In this document: positions 22,312 to 33,575 of the stretch, piece by piece
Layout of the letters: the number at the start of each line of letters is the position of its first letter
Position numbering within the stretch: position 1 is the first letter of the stretch
Assembly (NCBI GenBank): GCA_009823505.1
Contig: VZQC01009601.1
Coordinates: 847,174 to 911,173, forward strand
Reading direction: 5' to 3'
Length of the DNA stretch: 64,000 bases
Origin: Rhizomys pruinosus
Taxonomy: Eukaryota > Chordata > Mammalia > Rodentia > Spalacidae
Made by a program: the position numbers and the translations under genes
Notes under the pieces: model-generated
Databases searched by the model: none
Told to the model about the DNA's origin: nothing
Seen by the model: the letters and a program-made list of their open reading frames with translations, nothing else

Positions 22312-22553
22312 TGCCAATTACCTAGTTGTAAGTATTTCTTGTGCACTGCCCGTTGAGCTTTTGTCCAAAGCAGTTGTATTGGAAACAACAACAACAAGAA
22401 CAACAGAAAGGACTGCATCAAAGAACTGACTGAAATAGTGAAGTTCTGCTCAAAACAGTCAACTTCCACATGGAGAATATCGAGAAAGAGATGAAAAGCA
22501 TGTTTGGCAGAATGCATGAGCTCTGGTGGGGTGGGGGCATAGGGTGGGAAACA

Positions 22554-22707
22554 CAGGTCTAGACTTGATAATCTTGTACAAAATATATATCAATCAATCA
22601 ATCAACAGGTCTAGACTTGATAATCTTGTACAAAATATATATCAATCAATCAATCAACAGGTCTAGACTTGATAATCTTGTATAAAATATCAATCAATCA
22701 ATCAATC
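22554..22707 (+). repeat. Triplicated 52-bp L1 3' end with (ATCA)n tail
   Basis: CAGGTCTAGACTTGATAATC starts at 22554, 22606 and 22658, an exact 52-bp period. Each unit ends with an (ATCA/CAAT) run, and the last run meets the target-site duplication directly. A usual poly(A) tail is absent. Confidence 0.93.
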
Positions 22708-22722
22708 AGAAAGGGAAAGTGG

Positions 22723-24040
22723 TAAACAGCCAGGCAGGCACGTTGAACTTCTTCTGCTTCTAGAAAGTTGTAGACTGAGGATCCTGGGAGCCTCGTCTGG
22801 GTACCTGGCAGTCCACTTCAGTACCTCTGTATTTCCTCTCACAGATGGGATCCTGGCTCATCTAAGCAGGACAGGTGTTGATAGCAGTCCTGGGCCTATG
22901 TGAGGATTCCAGTCTGCAGTGACTGGCTATAAAAAGGGGCCTCGCAAAGGCGGCTGTGGTTGTTGAAAACTTGAAGGGATGTCAAGAACTTTTGTCCTTC
23001 AGCAGATGCCTCTTTGGAAGAAAAGAACAACAACACCTTGGATTTAATAGGGAAGTGATGTTAATTCTAGAGCTTTACATGAAATAATGCCTTTCATTTT
23101 TTTCAGATGAAAGAATGAAATGATAACAAGGACTTAATATTAGGTTGGATTAGCAGGAATCCAGCAACTGTGTTGAGTCAGCAGGGGAACTGCAGGTCTT
23201 AGCCCAGAGCTTACAGACTCTGAGGTGTCAGGTGGGTGTAATTCCTTTAGTGTGTCTTAAGGTCAGGGAAAGATGTAATAACAAACTCAAACCTGTAGTT
23301 AGGGAGTGAGACATCAGAATACCCGCATCCAGTACAGGTGACCACACACAATTCCTGCTGCTCTCCTGGGCTTCTTAAAGGTCTGGCCTTATTACTCTTG
23401 TTATGTGGGAACTTAGCCCATGAGTCCTGGAAACAAAGGAACCTAGCGTTTCTTAGCTACCATCAGGCTGGCGTTAAAGTAGGTCTGCTTGCAAGATAAA
23501 AGAAAACTGTACTCAAGTCAAATCTAAACACAGTGCAACTGCTCAGCTCTGCTGCCAAACTAGTTCTGGCCAGTCACCAGGAAGAAAAGTTTCAAAGCCA
23601 GGAGACAAAGCTGCTTGACCTTGTATGCTGCCATTTCTGTGAGACACCGGCTTCAGCTATGATGCCACCAGCGTCCTGGCGAAATGTCACTGAAGCAGCA
23701 GCACGCTCTGCTGCTAGACTGTCACCATGTCCACATTGCTCTCTGTGGCCTGTTCTAAGCACTGGGGGTAGGTCAGGATTCCAGCAGAACATGAAACCAC
23801 GCACAACCCCCTTCTAAATAAAGCGAATAGTACAAGGACTCTGTAGGTTTGAAATGACTTCCAGAGCCCAGCCTTTTGGCTGAGAACATAGTCAAAGGTA
23901 GCTATTCTAAAATTTGACCACAGATGGTCCTAGGCCACTCGTGTGCTTCTAAAGCCCACGTTGGGCTGGAATTTGTCTTAGAGACTCAGGCACTTCCTAC
24001 GTAAGCATGAGCACTTGAGTTTTGATCCCAGCACTCACTT
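22723..24040. other. Unassigned unique sequence
   Basis: No recognised repeat, exon or RNA gene. The open frame at 23533-23817 (94 codons) has no family resemblance. Confidence 0.45.
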
Positions 24041-24052
24041 TTAAAAAGTTAG

Positions 24053-24175
24053 GTCTGGTGGTACTCATCTGTCACCTTGGCACTCAGGGGCAGAGACAGG
24101 AGGACTCTTGGGGTTCACTGAGCCTACGTGGCAAGGTCAGGCTACATAGATATATATGCCTGTCTCAAAAAGCAA
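24053..24175 (+). mobile_element. Old B1-like SINE
   Basis: GGTCTGGTGGTACTCATCTGTCACC…CACTCAGGGGCAGAGACAGGAGGA…GGTCAGGCTACATAGA…CTGTCTCAAAAAGCAAGG follows the B1 order with heavy divergence. Confidence 0.7.
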
Positions 24176-24226
24176 GGTAGTGACCAACCAGAAACATACT
24201 CGATGTTGACTTTCAGTTTTTATATG

Positions 24227-24340
24227 CACACACACACACACACACACACTCACACACAAACATACCCGATGTTGACTTTCAGTTTTCACATGCATTCACA
24301 CACGGACACACCCACACACCCACGTGTACACGCATGCATA
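24227..24340. repeat. (CA)n microsatellite, compound
   Basis: CA runs at 24229-24250, with further CACA-rich segments to about 24340. Flanking text GATGTTGACTTTCAGTTTT occurs twice (about 24202 and 24270), so a ~68-bp unit including the CA tract was duplicated. Confidence 0.88.
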
Positions 24341-24880
24341 CTGTGTTCAAACAAGGCCAAAAGTCATCCTGCCCCATCTGCCTCCCGACCACAACAAGGG
24401 GTCTTGCTGGCAGGGGAGGCTGTGGGACTGTGTTTCTCAGGTTCAGTGATCCCAGTAGTGCTACGGCCTCCTGGAAGCCCCTGAGACCCTCATGTCATGG
24501 TTGTGTTACATGATCCTGGGGAGTTAGCGCCCACACCCAGGGGAAGAAGCATAGAGGTAACCGGCTTAGAGAGGACAGGAGCCCTGCCGGTGTCCTTGGC
24601 GTGGTGAGGAGCTGCACGGGCTCACCTTGAGTTCTTAGCATGTGTTGTTTCTAGGAATGATGCACGCAGGTTCTTGGTGTACAGTTAAGAGCTCTCCAGT
24701 CTCCTCCTCTCTCACTTCTCAGTGCCTTCTGACTTTGTCATAAAATGATACATCATAAAGTGAAAGGATAAAAATACGGGAGCTTTCAGCTTTAGAAAAA
24801 CCACCTATCTGAAACAAGGTCACATAGCAAATAGTGGCTGCAGAGTCAAACTTTGTGTTTTAACCAAATAATTAAAAATA
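24341..24880. other. Unassigned unique sequence
   Basis: No recognised repeat or exon between the CA tract and the next SINE. Confidence 0.45.
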
Positions 24881-24890
24881 AGTAAACTCA

Positions 24891-25097
24891 GGGCTAGAGA
24901 GATGGCTCAGTGGTTAAGAGTACTGACTGCTCTTGTAGAGGACCTGGGTTCGATTCCTAGTACCCCATGGGGGCTAACAACTGTCTATAATACAGTTCTA
25001 GGGGAGCTGACACTTCTGACATTGGTAAACTGACACACATACAGGCAATACATTCATACACATAAAATAAAAACAAAAATAATAAAATATTAAAGAA
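24891..25097 (+). mobile_element. B2/B3-type SINE, older, 8-bp TSD
   Basis: Head GGGCTAGAGAGATGGCTCAGTGG, B box GGTTCGATTCC near 24948, A/T-rich tail. TAAACTCA flanks it (24883-24890 and 25098-25105). The 3' half is shortened and diverged, without the CGACACGGGTGCAC block of younger copies. Confidence 0.88.
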
Positions 25098-25105
25098 TAA
25101 ACTCA

Positions 25106-25378
25106 TGACAATGACTTCCTTTTAGGTCATGAAAATAATTAGCATAAGTAATTAAACTCACTTAATTGAAAACTTGAGCCATATATTTTGAATAAAAGGT
25201 ACTTTATATGTCTGAAGATTGTATTTATCGGATGCAAAATTGTCTTCAAGTATGTTCTGTCTGCTTGGGCTATAGTAAATCTACACACTGGGTGATTTTT
25301 AAACGACAGAAATGCATTGCATTGCGTCACCATTCTGGAGGCTCAAGTCCAAGGTCAGGGTCTCACTTGTTTTCTTCT
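25106..25378. other. Unassigned intronic sequence upstream of the exon-flanking arrays
   Basis: AT-rich, no recognised repeat. The long open frames starting here (about 340-420 codons) run through the following arrays in all three plus frames. That is a repeat effect, not coding. Confidence 0.5.
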
Positions 25379-25379
25379 G

Positions 25380-25673
25380 TGGTCTCTCCTACTTCACATG
25401 GTGCTCTGTGTCACGACCTCCTCTGTGCCATGCTCTGCGGTCTCTCCTACTTCACATGGTGCTCTGTGTCACAACCTCCTCTGTGCCGTGCTCTGCGGTC
25501 TCTCCTACTTCAGGTGGTGCTCTGTGTCACGACCTCCTCTGTGCCGTGCTCTGCGGTCTCTCCTACTTCAGGTGGTGCTCTGTGTCACGACCTCCTCTGT
25601 GCCGTGCTCTGCGGTCTCTCCTACTTCAGGTGGTGCTCTGTGTCACGACCTCCTCTGTGCCGTGCTCTGCGGT
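25380..25673. repeat. Minisatellite, 58-bp unit, ~5 copies
   Basis: GGTCTCTCCTACTTCA begins at 25381 and 25439 and repeats at the same spacing, followed by GGTGCTCTGTGTCACGACCTCC. Units 1-2 have CTTCACATGG; units 3-5 have CTTCAGGTGG. Confidence 0.95.
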
Positions 25674-26326
25674 GCTCTCCACGTGTGCTACACCGTGTCC
25701 TGTCCATGCTCTCCACGTGTGCTACACCGTGTCCTGTCCATGCTCTCCACATGTGCAACACCGTGTCCTGTCCTTTCTCTCCACGTGTGCTACACCGTGT
25801 CCTGTCCATGCTCTCCACATGTGCAACACTGTGTCCTGTCCATGCTCTCTATGTGCTGTACACCATGTCCTGTCCGTTCTCTCCACGCGTGGTACACTGT
25901 GTCCTGTCATGCTCTCCACATGTGCTACAATGTTCCATCCATGCCCGTCTCAATTTCCATGTGTGCTACACCGTGTCCTCTCTATGCTCTCCATGTGTGT
26001 TACACCGTGTCCTATCCATGCTCTCCATGTGTGCTACACCGTGTCCTGTCCGTGCTCTCCATGTGTGCTACACCGTGTCCTGTCCATGCTCTCCATGTGT
26101 GTTACACCATGTCCTATCCATGCTCTCCATGTGTGTTACACTGTGTCCTGTCCGTGCTCTCCATGTGTGCTACACCGTGTCCTGTCCATGCTCTCCATGT
26201 GTGCTACACCATGTCCTATCCATGCTCTCCATGTGTGTTACACCGTGTCCTGTCCATGCTCTCCATGTGTGTTACACTGTGTCCTGTCCGTGCTCTCCAT
26301 GTGTGCTTCACTGTGTCCTGTCCCTG
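25674..26326. repeat. Minisatellite, 34-bp unit, ~19 copies, upstream of MIPEP exon
   Basis: The unit is GCTCTCCATGTGTGCTACAC + CGTGTCCTGTCCAT (34 bp), with CACGTG, CATGTG or TGTTAC variants. It runs directly on from the 58-bp array (shared GTGCTCT) and stops about 38 bp before the 3' splice site at 26361-26363. It is C/T-rich on the plus strand and may lengthen the pyrimidine-rich zone before the acceptor. One interruption lies near 25935-25970 (CCATGCCCGTCTCAATTTCC). Confidence 0.96.
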
Positions 26327-26348
26327 CTGGTCTCAATTTATATGCTGA

Positions 26349-27086
<738 letters not shown>

Positions 27087-27305
27087 GACATAGCCCTGAA
27101 GCTCACTGAGCAGCTTTGTATCTGAATGAGGCAGCTCTGTTCAGTGGGAGCCCCTCCCTCAAGAAGAAGGTGGAGAGTGACTGAGGAAGTGCCCCATTTC
27201 AATTTCTGCCTCTCACACACATACACACATGCACAAACTGACCTGCTGCACATATGGACACCCCACCTCTGTGTGTATTCACACACATACAAAAATCCAG
27301 TTTAA
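27087..27305. other. Intronic sequence with CA-rich patch
   Basis: A short CACACA-rich stretch at 27213-27240 and near 27280. Nothing else was recognised. Confidence 0.5.
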
Positions 27306-27317
27306 GATAGAATTGCC

Positions 27318-27466
27318 ACTGGGCGTGGTGGTGCATGCCTTTAATCCCAGCACTTGGGAAGCAGAGGCAGGCAGATCTCTATGAATTCAAGGCCAGCCTG
27401 GTCCAGGTCAGCTGGGACTAAAAGGGACACCCTGTCTCAAAAAGACAAAAAAAAAAAGAAGAAAAG
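27318..27466 (+). mobile_element. B1 SINE, full length, 12-bp TSD
   Basis: Starts ACTGGGCGTGGTGGTGCATG, contains CTTTAATCCCAGCACTTGGG, ends ACCCTGTCTCAAAAAGAC and an A-rich tail. GATAGAATTGCC flanks it (27306-27317 and 27467-27478). Confidence 0.94.
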
Positions 27467-27753
27467 GATAGAATTGCCTATTATACAAAAAGATCCTCTA
27501 GAGCTTATACCATCAAAATAATATCTTTTTAACTCAGGGTAGATGTGTATCTTAGTGGTATAGCACCCTTGACTACCATGCACAGGGCCCTGAGTTTATC
27601 AGCACCACAAAAAAAAAAAACAGTTGTCTGATCTCATTAGATTATGTAGTCAGTTGTGTTAAAAGAATTTTATTTTGCATAAATTAGAAAATAATAAATA
27701 CATGGTTTAAGGTGATGCTTAATACGGAGAATTTGTGTCTATGAATGTCTGCA

Positions 27754-27866
27754 GAGTGAGGCATGGTAGCTCACACCTCCAGTCCCCGTACTGGAAGGTT
27801 CAGGCAGGATGATCCAAGTATGAGGTCAGCCTGGGTTTCACAGTGAGGCACTGTCTCAAAGTCTCC
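27754..27866 (+). mobile_element. Old B1-like SINE
   Basis: GGCATGGTAGCTCACACCTCCAGTCC…GTTCAGGCAGGATGATCC…GAGGTCAGCCTGGGTTTCACAGTGAGGCACTGTCTCAAAG follows B1 order, strongly diverged. Confidence 0.7.
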
Positions 27867-28419
27867 AAAGCCCCGTTAGCATAGACAGCGTTCTCCAAGG
27901 CTCTGTGGTGCACCTGCTGGTGAAGAACACGGAGGAGAGCAAGCCTTGTTTCCTCTCCTGACACCAGAACCCACAGGGCGCAGTCCTCAAGCTGAGTGTT
28001 ACCTGAGCAGAGGTGCTGGTGGGCTCCTTGCCTTCCTGCTGTCTGTATTATATGGCCCTTAGCTTCCTGTCTGAATGTAAAGACTAGCCTCAGTCATTTT
28101 GCCCTCCCTTTAAAATAATCCTAAAAATGACACTGTACAGGATACCATTTTGGAATACAGAAAAGCAGTCATCCTTTCTACTGAGAAAGGCTGCTCCTCG
28201 CTAACAAAATAAAAAGCTGGAAACACAGTTCACCTCATGTAGTTAAGAAATTACACTTGGTTTTCTTTATTGCGGAATTCCTGAAAAATAGTGGTCACAA
28301 GCTGGCAGTTTTTACAAGAGTGGCCTCATCGTGGCTTCTTTTGAGACATGCAAGACACATGTGGCTGGAGCCTGGAAGGCTGTGTGAGCAGTGTGGGTGA
28401 CAGAATCTCTTCTTCACAG
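27867..28419 (+). other. MIPEP: MIPEP intron, 3' portion
   Basis: This is the sequence leading to the 74-nt exon and ends in a pyrimidine-rich acceptor (ATCTCTTCTTCACAG). From 27954 onward it is present a second time at 33628. No repeats were recognised. Confidence 0.6.
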
Positions 28420-28493
28420 AGCCGCTGGGGAGCGCTACCGCAGAGAGATGTTGGTCCATGGTGGGGGCAAGGAGCCCATGCTCATGGTTCAAG
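28420..28493 (+). CDS. MIPEP: MIPEP penultimate exon (74 nt)
   Basis: After the acceptor TCTTCTTCACAG the exon supplies the last base of the split Arg codon, then [20 protein letters not shown] and L-M-V-Q, ending with one G before GTAAAGTAAA. This matches the region near the MIPEP C-terminus in which a basic helix is followed by a Gly-rich turn and EPMLMV. The phase (1 nt in, 1 nt out) fits the exon at 26364-26485. The remaining short C-terminal exon was not found in the window. A 74-bp exon with identical coding sequence lies at 34094-34167. Confidence 0.94.
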
Positions 28494-29459
28494 GTAAAGT
28501 AAAACCCACCCCCGCCACCTCTCCTGGGACTCAGGGTTTGTTTTAAAGGTTTTATGGGTTAGTGATATGGTGTTTGCTTTCTGAATGTTAGTAATACTCC
28601 AGTAGGAAATGGTTACATTTGTCATAAATTCCCAGAAAATTTGCCTTTAGCTTTTAACAGGTCACAGGGTTTTTTGTTTGTTTGTTTTGTTGTAGCTTAA
28701 GAATTCATGCATTTATTCCCTCCCTTTTTTTCTTCTGAGAAATTTTAAGTCTTAAAATTAGAAATTTGATTTGTTAAGAAATTAGAACCTAATTAAATCA
28801 TCCTTTTGTAGTTTCACAATGCTTATTTTGGAAATGACCATCATGAATTTTCATGGAATGTTCTCAAATATTTATAGAAAGATGTGATTACTATTCGACA
28901 CTCTCAATATATTGACAGTTATTTTATAGCTAAGGCTTTTGAATGTTTACATCAAGGAAATGACTGCTAGTATTTGGAAAGTACTCTTTTCATTATAATA
29001 GTTAAGTGGGTTGTGGTGGTGACTGGTGTGCTGTGTCTCCTGCCTGTTTCTGTCGACCTAAGACCGGATTCTTGCCTCTACTCCTTCAAGCATTCAGATG
29101 TGTAATGAGTGGTGACTATAAGCACCAGAGGTGGGGTAATGAAAGGTGCTCAGACAAACCGTGCTCTTGTGGAGTCTGCATTCACTTTATGGTAAGGTGC
29201 TTGTCCATGCTCCTCTTCTTGATGCCCAGTGACCCCTCAGAATTGTGTAGTCATTAGTGGATCATGCCTCAGCTGACAGTAGAAAGGCTGTGCCAGTCAC
29301 CGGGTCAAGGAAGCCCCTTCTGTTGGATGTGCCGTTTCTGCTGACCTTGGCCTTCTTGGGGTCGGGCTGTAGGTGGGGTTTCCACGTGAGTGTTCATTTC
29401 CACACTACCCCACACAGTGTAATTGTCCATGTATGTCTCACTGCTGCATCCACCCTGCT
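28494..29459 (+). other. MIPEP: MIPEP intron after the penultimate exon
   Basis: AT-rich unique sequence, present twice because of the duplication. A stretch near 29090-29200 has an open frame (SGDYKHQRWGNERCSDKPCSC) that is equally open in copy 2. Without splice signals I recognise, I make no gene call. Confidence 0.5.
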
Positions 29460-29472
29460 ATAAATGCTCTTT

Positions 29473-30617
29473 TTTTTTTGAAACCTCCCAACTAAAAAAA
29501 GCCCAGGCCCAAATGGTTTCACAGCAGAATTCTATAAAACATTTCAAAAAGACTTACAACTATTATTACTCAAATTGTTTAGAAGGATTCAAGCAGAGGG
29601 AAATCTCCCAAATTCCTTCTATGAAGCCAGTATCACTCTAATACCAAAACCAGGCAAAGATACAACCAAAAAGGTGAATATAGACCCATCTTACTAATGA
29701 ACATAGATGCCAAAATTCTCAACAAAATACTTGCAAACCACATCAAAAAGATCATCCATCATGACCAAGTTGGATTCATACCAGAGATGCAGGGATGGTT
29801 CAACATACGAAAATTAATAAATACCATAAAACACATAAATGGACTGAAAGACAAAAACCACATGATCATCTAAATTAATGCAGAAAAAGCCTTTGACAAA
29901 ATCCAGCATCCCTTCATGCTTAAAGTCCTAGAGGGAATTGGCTGGAGGGATCATTCCTCAATGTAATCAAAGCCATATACAGGAAACCCACAGCAAATAT
30001 TATCCTAAATGGAAAAAAGTTAGGATTCCCCATAAAGGTAGGAACCTGACAAGGCTGCCCCTTGCTGCCACTCCTCTTCAATATGGTGCTTGAAACACTG
30101 GCTAGGGCAATAAGGCAAGAAGGAAATTAAAGGAGTACTAATTGGAAAAGAGGAAGTCAAGCTATCCCTTTTTGCTGATGATATGATTGTTTACCTAAGG
30201 GATGCTAAAAACTCCACCAGAAAACTCCTAGAAACAATTAAGAGCTTCAGCAAAGTGCAGGATACAAAATAAGTCTAGAAAAATCAGTATCCATTCTTTA
30301 TACCAACAACAAGCAACTGAACAAGGAATTCCAGGAGACCTTCCCATTCACAATAGCCTCAAAAAATAATAAGATACCTAGGAACAAACCTAACCAAAGA
30401 CACCAAAGAGCTCTAAAAAAAAAAAAAAACAACAAAAACAAAAAACTTTAAACTCCTGAGAAAGGAAATTGAAGAAGACATCAGAAGATGGAAAGACCTC
30501 CTATGCTCATGGATTGGGATTAACGTAGTAAAAATGTCCATTCTACTCAAACTAATATACAGATTCAATGGGATCCCAATTAAAATCCCCAAGAGTTTCT
30601 TCACAAGCTCAGGAAAA
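29473..30617 (+). mobile_element. L1 fragment (copy 3), internal ORF2 piece with TSD
   Basis: The sequence corresponds to ORF2 of copy 1 from about 19877 to 21010 (ACCTCCCAACTAAAAAAAGC to CCAAGAGTTTCTTCACA). It covers the RT core, with several frameshifts and stops, a CTGAC instead of CTCGG at the TRQGCP-like site and an A-rich expansion near 30415. Both ends of L1 are missing, yet ATAAATG.TCTT flanks it (29460-29472 and 30618-30629). This suggests a single insertion of an RNA ended prematurely after AGCTCAGGAAAA and 5'-truncated. Confidence 0.85.
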
Positions 30618-30629
30618 ATAAATGGTCTT

Positions 30630-30965
30630 CTTTAACTTAATATTTTCTACATTCAAATTCTTATACTCACAAGAGAAAAAGCAAGTCCATGCTTCAGGCC
30701 AAGAGGTGTGTTTACACTAATGTTTTTCTTCAGGTTTTTCTCTCAGATATGAAGTCATGTGATTTGTTTTATGAGCGGGAGATCTGTAGAGGTCATGATG
30801 CCCGTCGTCACTTGAGTTAGATTCATGAGGCATGACCTAAGCATCTTGTCATCTTCTTGGCTGCCACCAGCCTGCACAAAAGCCAGAGTGTAAGAGGTGA
30901 TGGCATTGAGCCTTAACTTTGGGGCATCCCTAGATGTGACTAATGAAATTACTGAGGTCTGTAAT
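30630..30965. other. MIPEP: MIPEP intron, unique
   Basis: No recognised repeat or exon; the sequence is duplicated at about 36290-36625. Confidence 0.5.
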
Positions 30966-30980
30966 AGAAAAGCATATTTT

Positions 30981-31226
30981 GGGGCTGGAGAGATAGCCTA
31001 GCGGTTAAGAGCACTGAATGCTCTTGCAGAGGACCTGGGTTCGATCCCTAGCACCCACATGGTGGCTAAGAACCATCTGTAACTCCAATTCCAGGAGAAC
31101 TCCAATTCCTGGGGAATTCAAGACCCTCTTCTGACCTCTGCAACATTGCACGACACGGGTGCACAAACCTATAAGCAGACAGTACATTCATACGCATACA
31201 AAAATAAAAATTTAAATTAAAAAAAA
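30981..31226 (+). mobile_element. B2-type SINE, 14-bp TSD
   Basis: Head GGGGCTGGAGAGATAGCCTAGCG, 17-bp internal duplication, 3' block GCACGACACGGGTGCAC. AGAAAAGCATATTT flanks it (30966-30979 and 31227-31240). Confidence 0.94.
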
Positions 31227-31281
31227 AGAAAAGCATATTTGATCTGTTGGCTTTACTGTCCTATGAAAATGTAACTTTTCT

Positions 31282-31500
31282 GGGTCTGGAGAGATGGCCA
31301 GTTAAGAGCACTGGCTGTACTTTCAGTGGAGCTGGGTTTGATTCCTAGCACCCACGTAGTGGCTAACAACCATCTGTAACTCCAGTTCCAAGGGATCCAA
31401 TGCCCTCTTCTGACTCTTGTGGGCACTGCATGACATCAGTACACTTACACAAAGGCAGTACAGTATCCTCACACATAAAATAAAAATAATTAATAAAATA
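31282..31500 (+). mobile_element. B2/B3-type SINE, older
   Basis: GGGTCTGGAGAGATGGCC then a short loss in the A-box region, GGTTTGATTCCTAGCACCCACG, tail AAATAAAAATAATTAATAAA. It lacks the CGACACGGGTGCAC block and the 17-bp duplication. Confidence 0.88.
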
Positions 31501-31727
31501 TTTTTAACATTTCCTAAGTACTTTATGGATTCAACTGTTACTAAATAAATATGAAGAACTGGGCAGCAGAAGACAGAGAGCACACCTTTTGCAACGTCTG
31601 TACCCGTGACCAAACTTCAGCTCTATTGGCCTCCCTGAGGGAGGCATGAATTTCAAGTACACCCCACTCTGCCTCTGTGCATCCCTGGAGTCTGAGTGGT
31701 ACATCTCCGGAAAGCCAGAGACCACCT

Positions 31728-31853
31728 TTGAGAGACAGGGTCTCCCTGCTGTAGCTCCAGCTCTGTGGACCAGGCTGGCCTTGAACTCACAAAGATCCGC
31801 TTTCCTCTGCCTCCTGAGTGCTAGGATTAAAGGTGTGCACCACCATGCCTGGC
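31728..31853 (-). mobile_element. B1 SINE
   Basis: On the minus strand GCCAGGCATGGTGGTGCACACC, CTTTAATCCTAGCACTCAGG, through GAGACCCTGTCTCTC. The tail is missing or very short. Confidence 0.88.
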
Positions 31854-31859
31854 ACCTGA

Positions 31860-33090
31860 ATTTGTTTTTTAAGTTGTGCTGTGGTGAGCAGGAACACACG
31901 TTCAGTTTTCATCATTTCAGCCATGTATAGTTTCTAGGAAGATAAACCCACGCTGAGCTGCTGAGCAGCAGAGCAGATCCTCTTCCATTCCGAGCTGACC
32001 TGTCTCACTGCCCAGGGGGAAGAGCAGCCATGGGATCTGGAGAGAACTGTGCGAGCCGTTTGGGAGTCGCAGAGCACTCACCTCAGCAGGCTCGCACGCT
32101 TCCTAGTGATGGCTTTGTCCTTCCATGCTGTGTTTATGTAACTCTTGGGCAGAGGGGCCATGCTGTGTTTGGGGGTTAGGTTTTACTTCTCAATGGCCAG
32201 ACAGAAACTACTAGCAGAGCAGTTGGCACATGCCCCGTGTGTTTTCCTCCTTGTCTCCTCCCTTCGCTCTGTGTAACTCATGGATTCCTGACTTTTATAA
32301 ATGATGAAACTTAGCCACCTTCCACTGATGACTCGCTTGCCAGAATTCTGACCCAAGATTGTTCTATAGACGTGTGCAGCACGTACGGGAGACAGGCCTC
32401 CAGGCCTCCTGGCTGCCTGCTGTACCAAGGTCATTGTGTTGTCTGTTGGGTTGTCGTTCAGTTTCGCAGCCCAGCTATCCCATGGCTGTCCAGAGCCCCC
32501 TGGCACCCCATCAGCAGTGGACCCCTCCTTCTGCTTTCCTTGAGCCTTAGATTTCTGTGGCGAACCCCCCCCCCCATTGTAACCACAGTGACCCTGCTGC
32601 GAAGATTCTCCCTGCAGCCCTGGCCCATCTACTCCAGTGCCCTCTCCACAGTCCCCTCTACAAATAAAGCAAACAAAGAGCAGGCTCAGCTCTACTTTTG
32701 TGTCTGTCTGCAGGAGCAGTTTGTAGCAGAGATAGGAAGTTATAACTGACGGCACTGTAGAAGGACCAAAGATCAGATAAGAGGAGAAACAGGAGATAAA
32801 TGAGTCAGTTCTCAGGAAACTGACGCTCCCTTCCCAAGTGACTCAGGAACCAAGATCTGGAAGCCCGCAAGGCCTGCCTTTAAGCTGATTAAAATCATTT
32901 CTGTAGCTCTTTACAGTGGCAAAAATGCATTCACTTGGCCATAATTATCCTGAATCATCTCTTTTAGTTCATTAAGTAGCACTTGTGTTCATAAAAACAA
33001 ACCAGGGAATTAAGCTTTATACTCTAAAAGGTCACCCCAAGATTAATATAAGGAGTCAATTCAGATATGTACTCCTTTCTTTAAAACTGT
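31860..33090. other. MIPEP intron or flank, unique
   Basis: Contains AATAAAG at 32662 and a C-run near 32567. A minus-strand open frame of 190 codons (32183-32755) is broken by indels in copy 2 (38009-38399). That could be sequence error, but there is no family resemblance. No terminal MIPEP exon was identified here. Confidence 0.4.
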
Positions 33091-33096
33091 AGAACT

Positions 33097-33203
33097 TAGG
33101 AGGCAGAGGTAGGTGGATCTCTGTGAGTTCAAAGCCAGCCTGTGCTACATAGTGAGTTCCAGGATAGCTGAGGCTAAAGGGAGACCCTGTCTAAAAAAAC
33201 AGA
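33097..33203 (+). mobile_element. B1 SINE, 5'-truncated
   Basis: AGGAGGCAGAGGTAGGTGGATCTCTGTGAGTTCAAAGCCAGCCTG…GGGAGACCCTGTCTAAAAAAAC; the first ~40 nt of B1 are absent. It marks the right end of shared sequence between the two duplication copies. Just after it, a segment with GAGACCCTGTCT and GATTATACATCATTAATAT is tandemly repeated (33182-33285). Confidence 0.85.
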
Positions 33204-33206
33204 TTA

Positions 33207-33575
33207 TACATCATTAATATTATACATCATTAATATTTGGAGACCCTGTCTCCAAAAAAGGATTATACATCATTAATATTTATACATTTAGAATAAGTCA
33301 GGAAAGAGAACAACATTGATAAAGAAATAAGAAATAGACACAGAAAGCTATAAATAAATAAAAAAGTCACTGTCATTTTTGTGTTTTATATTATGACACA
33401 ATTATTACTTTAGTAATAAAAATAATCAAAATTAATAAACTGTACATCTTGATATATGATAAAGATTAGATCTGTTCTTAAGAGTAAAATGAATGCTATT
33501 TTTATTTGTGTAATATTTTGTACAATTTAATATTGTTCATGAGATGAAAATAATTAGAAAGATTTGCAGAAAACA
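33207..33575. other. AT-rich sequence present only in the first contig
   Basis: This stretch has no counterpart after the B1 of duplication copy 2 (38850 onward), so the two contigs disagree here. No repeat beyond short AT strings was recognised. Confidence 0.5.

Larger units (their letters stand above)
17615..22707 (+). mobile_element. L1 LINE (copy 1), 5.1 kb, 15-bp TSD, ORF2 intact
   Basis: The element is bounded by AGAAAGGGAAAGTGG at 17600-17614 and 22708-22722. It contains a 5'UTR with two related CAAGACCTCCTGAAG.GCAGGT monomer-like units (about 17620 and 17803), a shortened ORF1, an intergenic spacer of about 40 bp, an uninterrupted ORF2, and a 3'UTR ending in a triplicated 52-bp unit. 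It lacks a normal poly(A) tail. Copy 2 at 41712 preserves the ORF1 region missing here. The perfect TSD and intact ORF2 point to recent insertion, in the same strand as MIPEP and upstream of its 122-nt exon. Confidence 0.95.
27954..33206. repeat. First copy of a ~5.2 kb near-identical duplication
   Basis: TCTCCTGACACCAGAACCCA at 27954 recurs at 33628, right after the single N, with an offset of 5674. Matching order continues through the MIPEP exon, L1 fragment, two B2s and a B1 up to the B1 tail near 33206 (38850 in copy 2). It is best explained as two unmerged contig ends or haplotypes. Confidence 0.9.

Noticed and set aside
32183..32755. 190-codon minus-strand frame in duplication copy 1
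   Set aside because: No domain, and broken in the second copy. The break may be sequence error, but there is no positive evidence for a gene.
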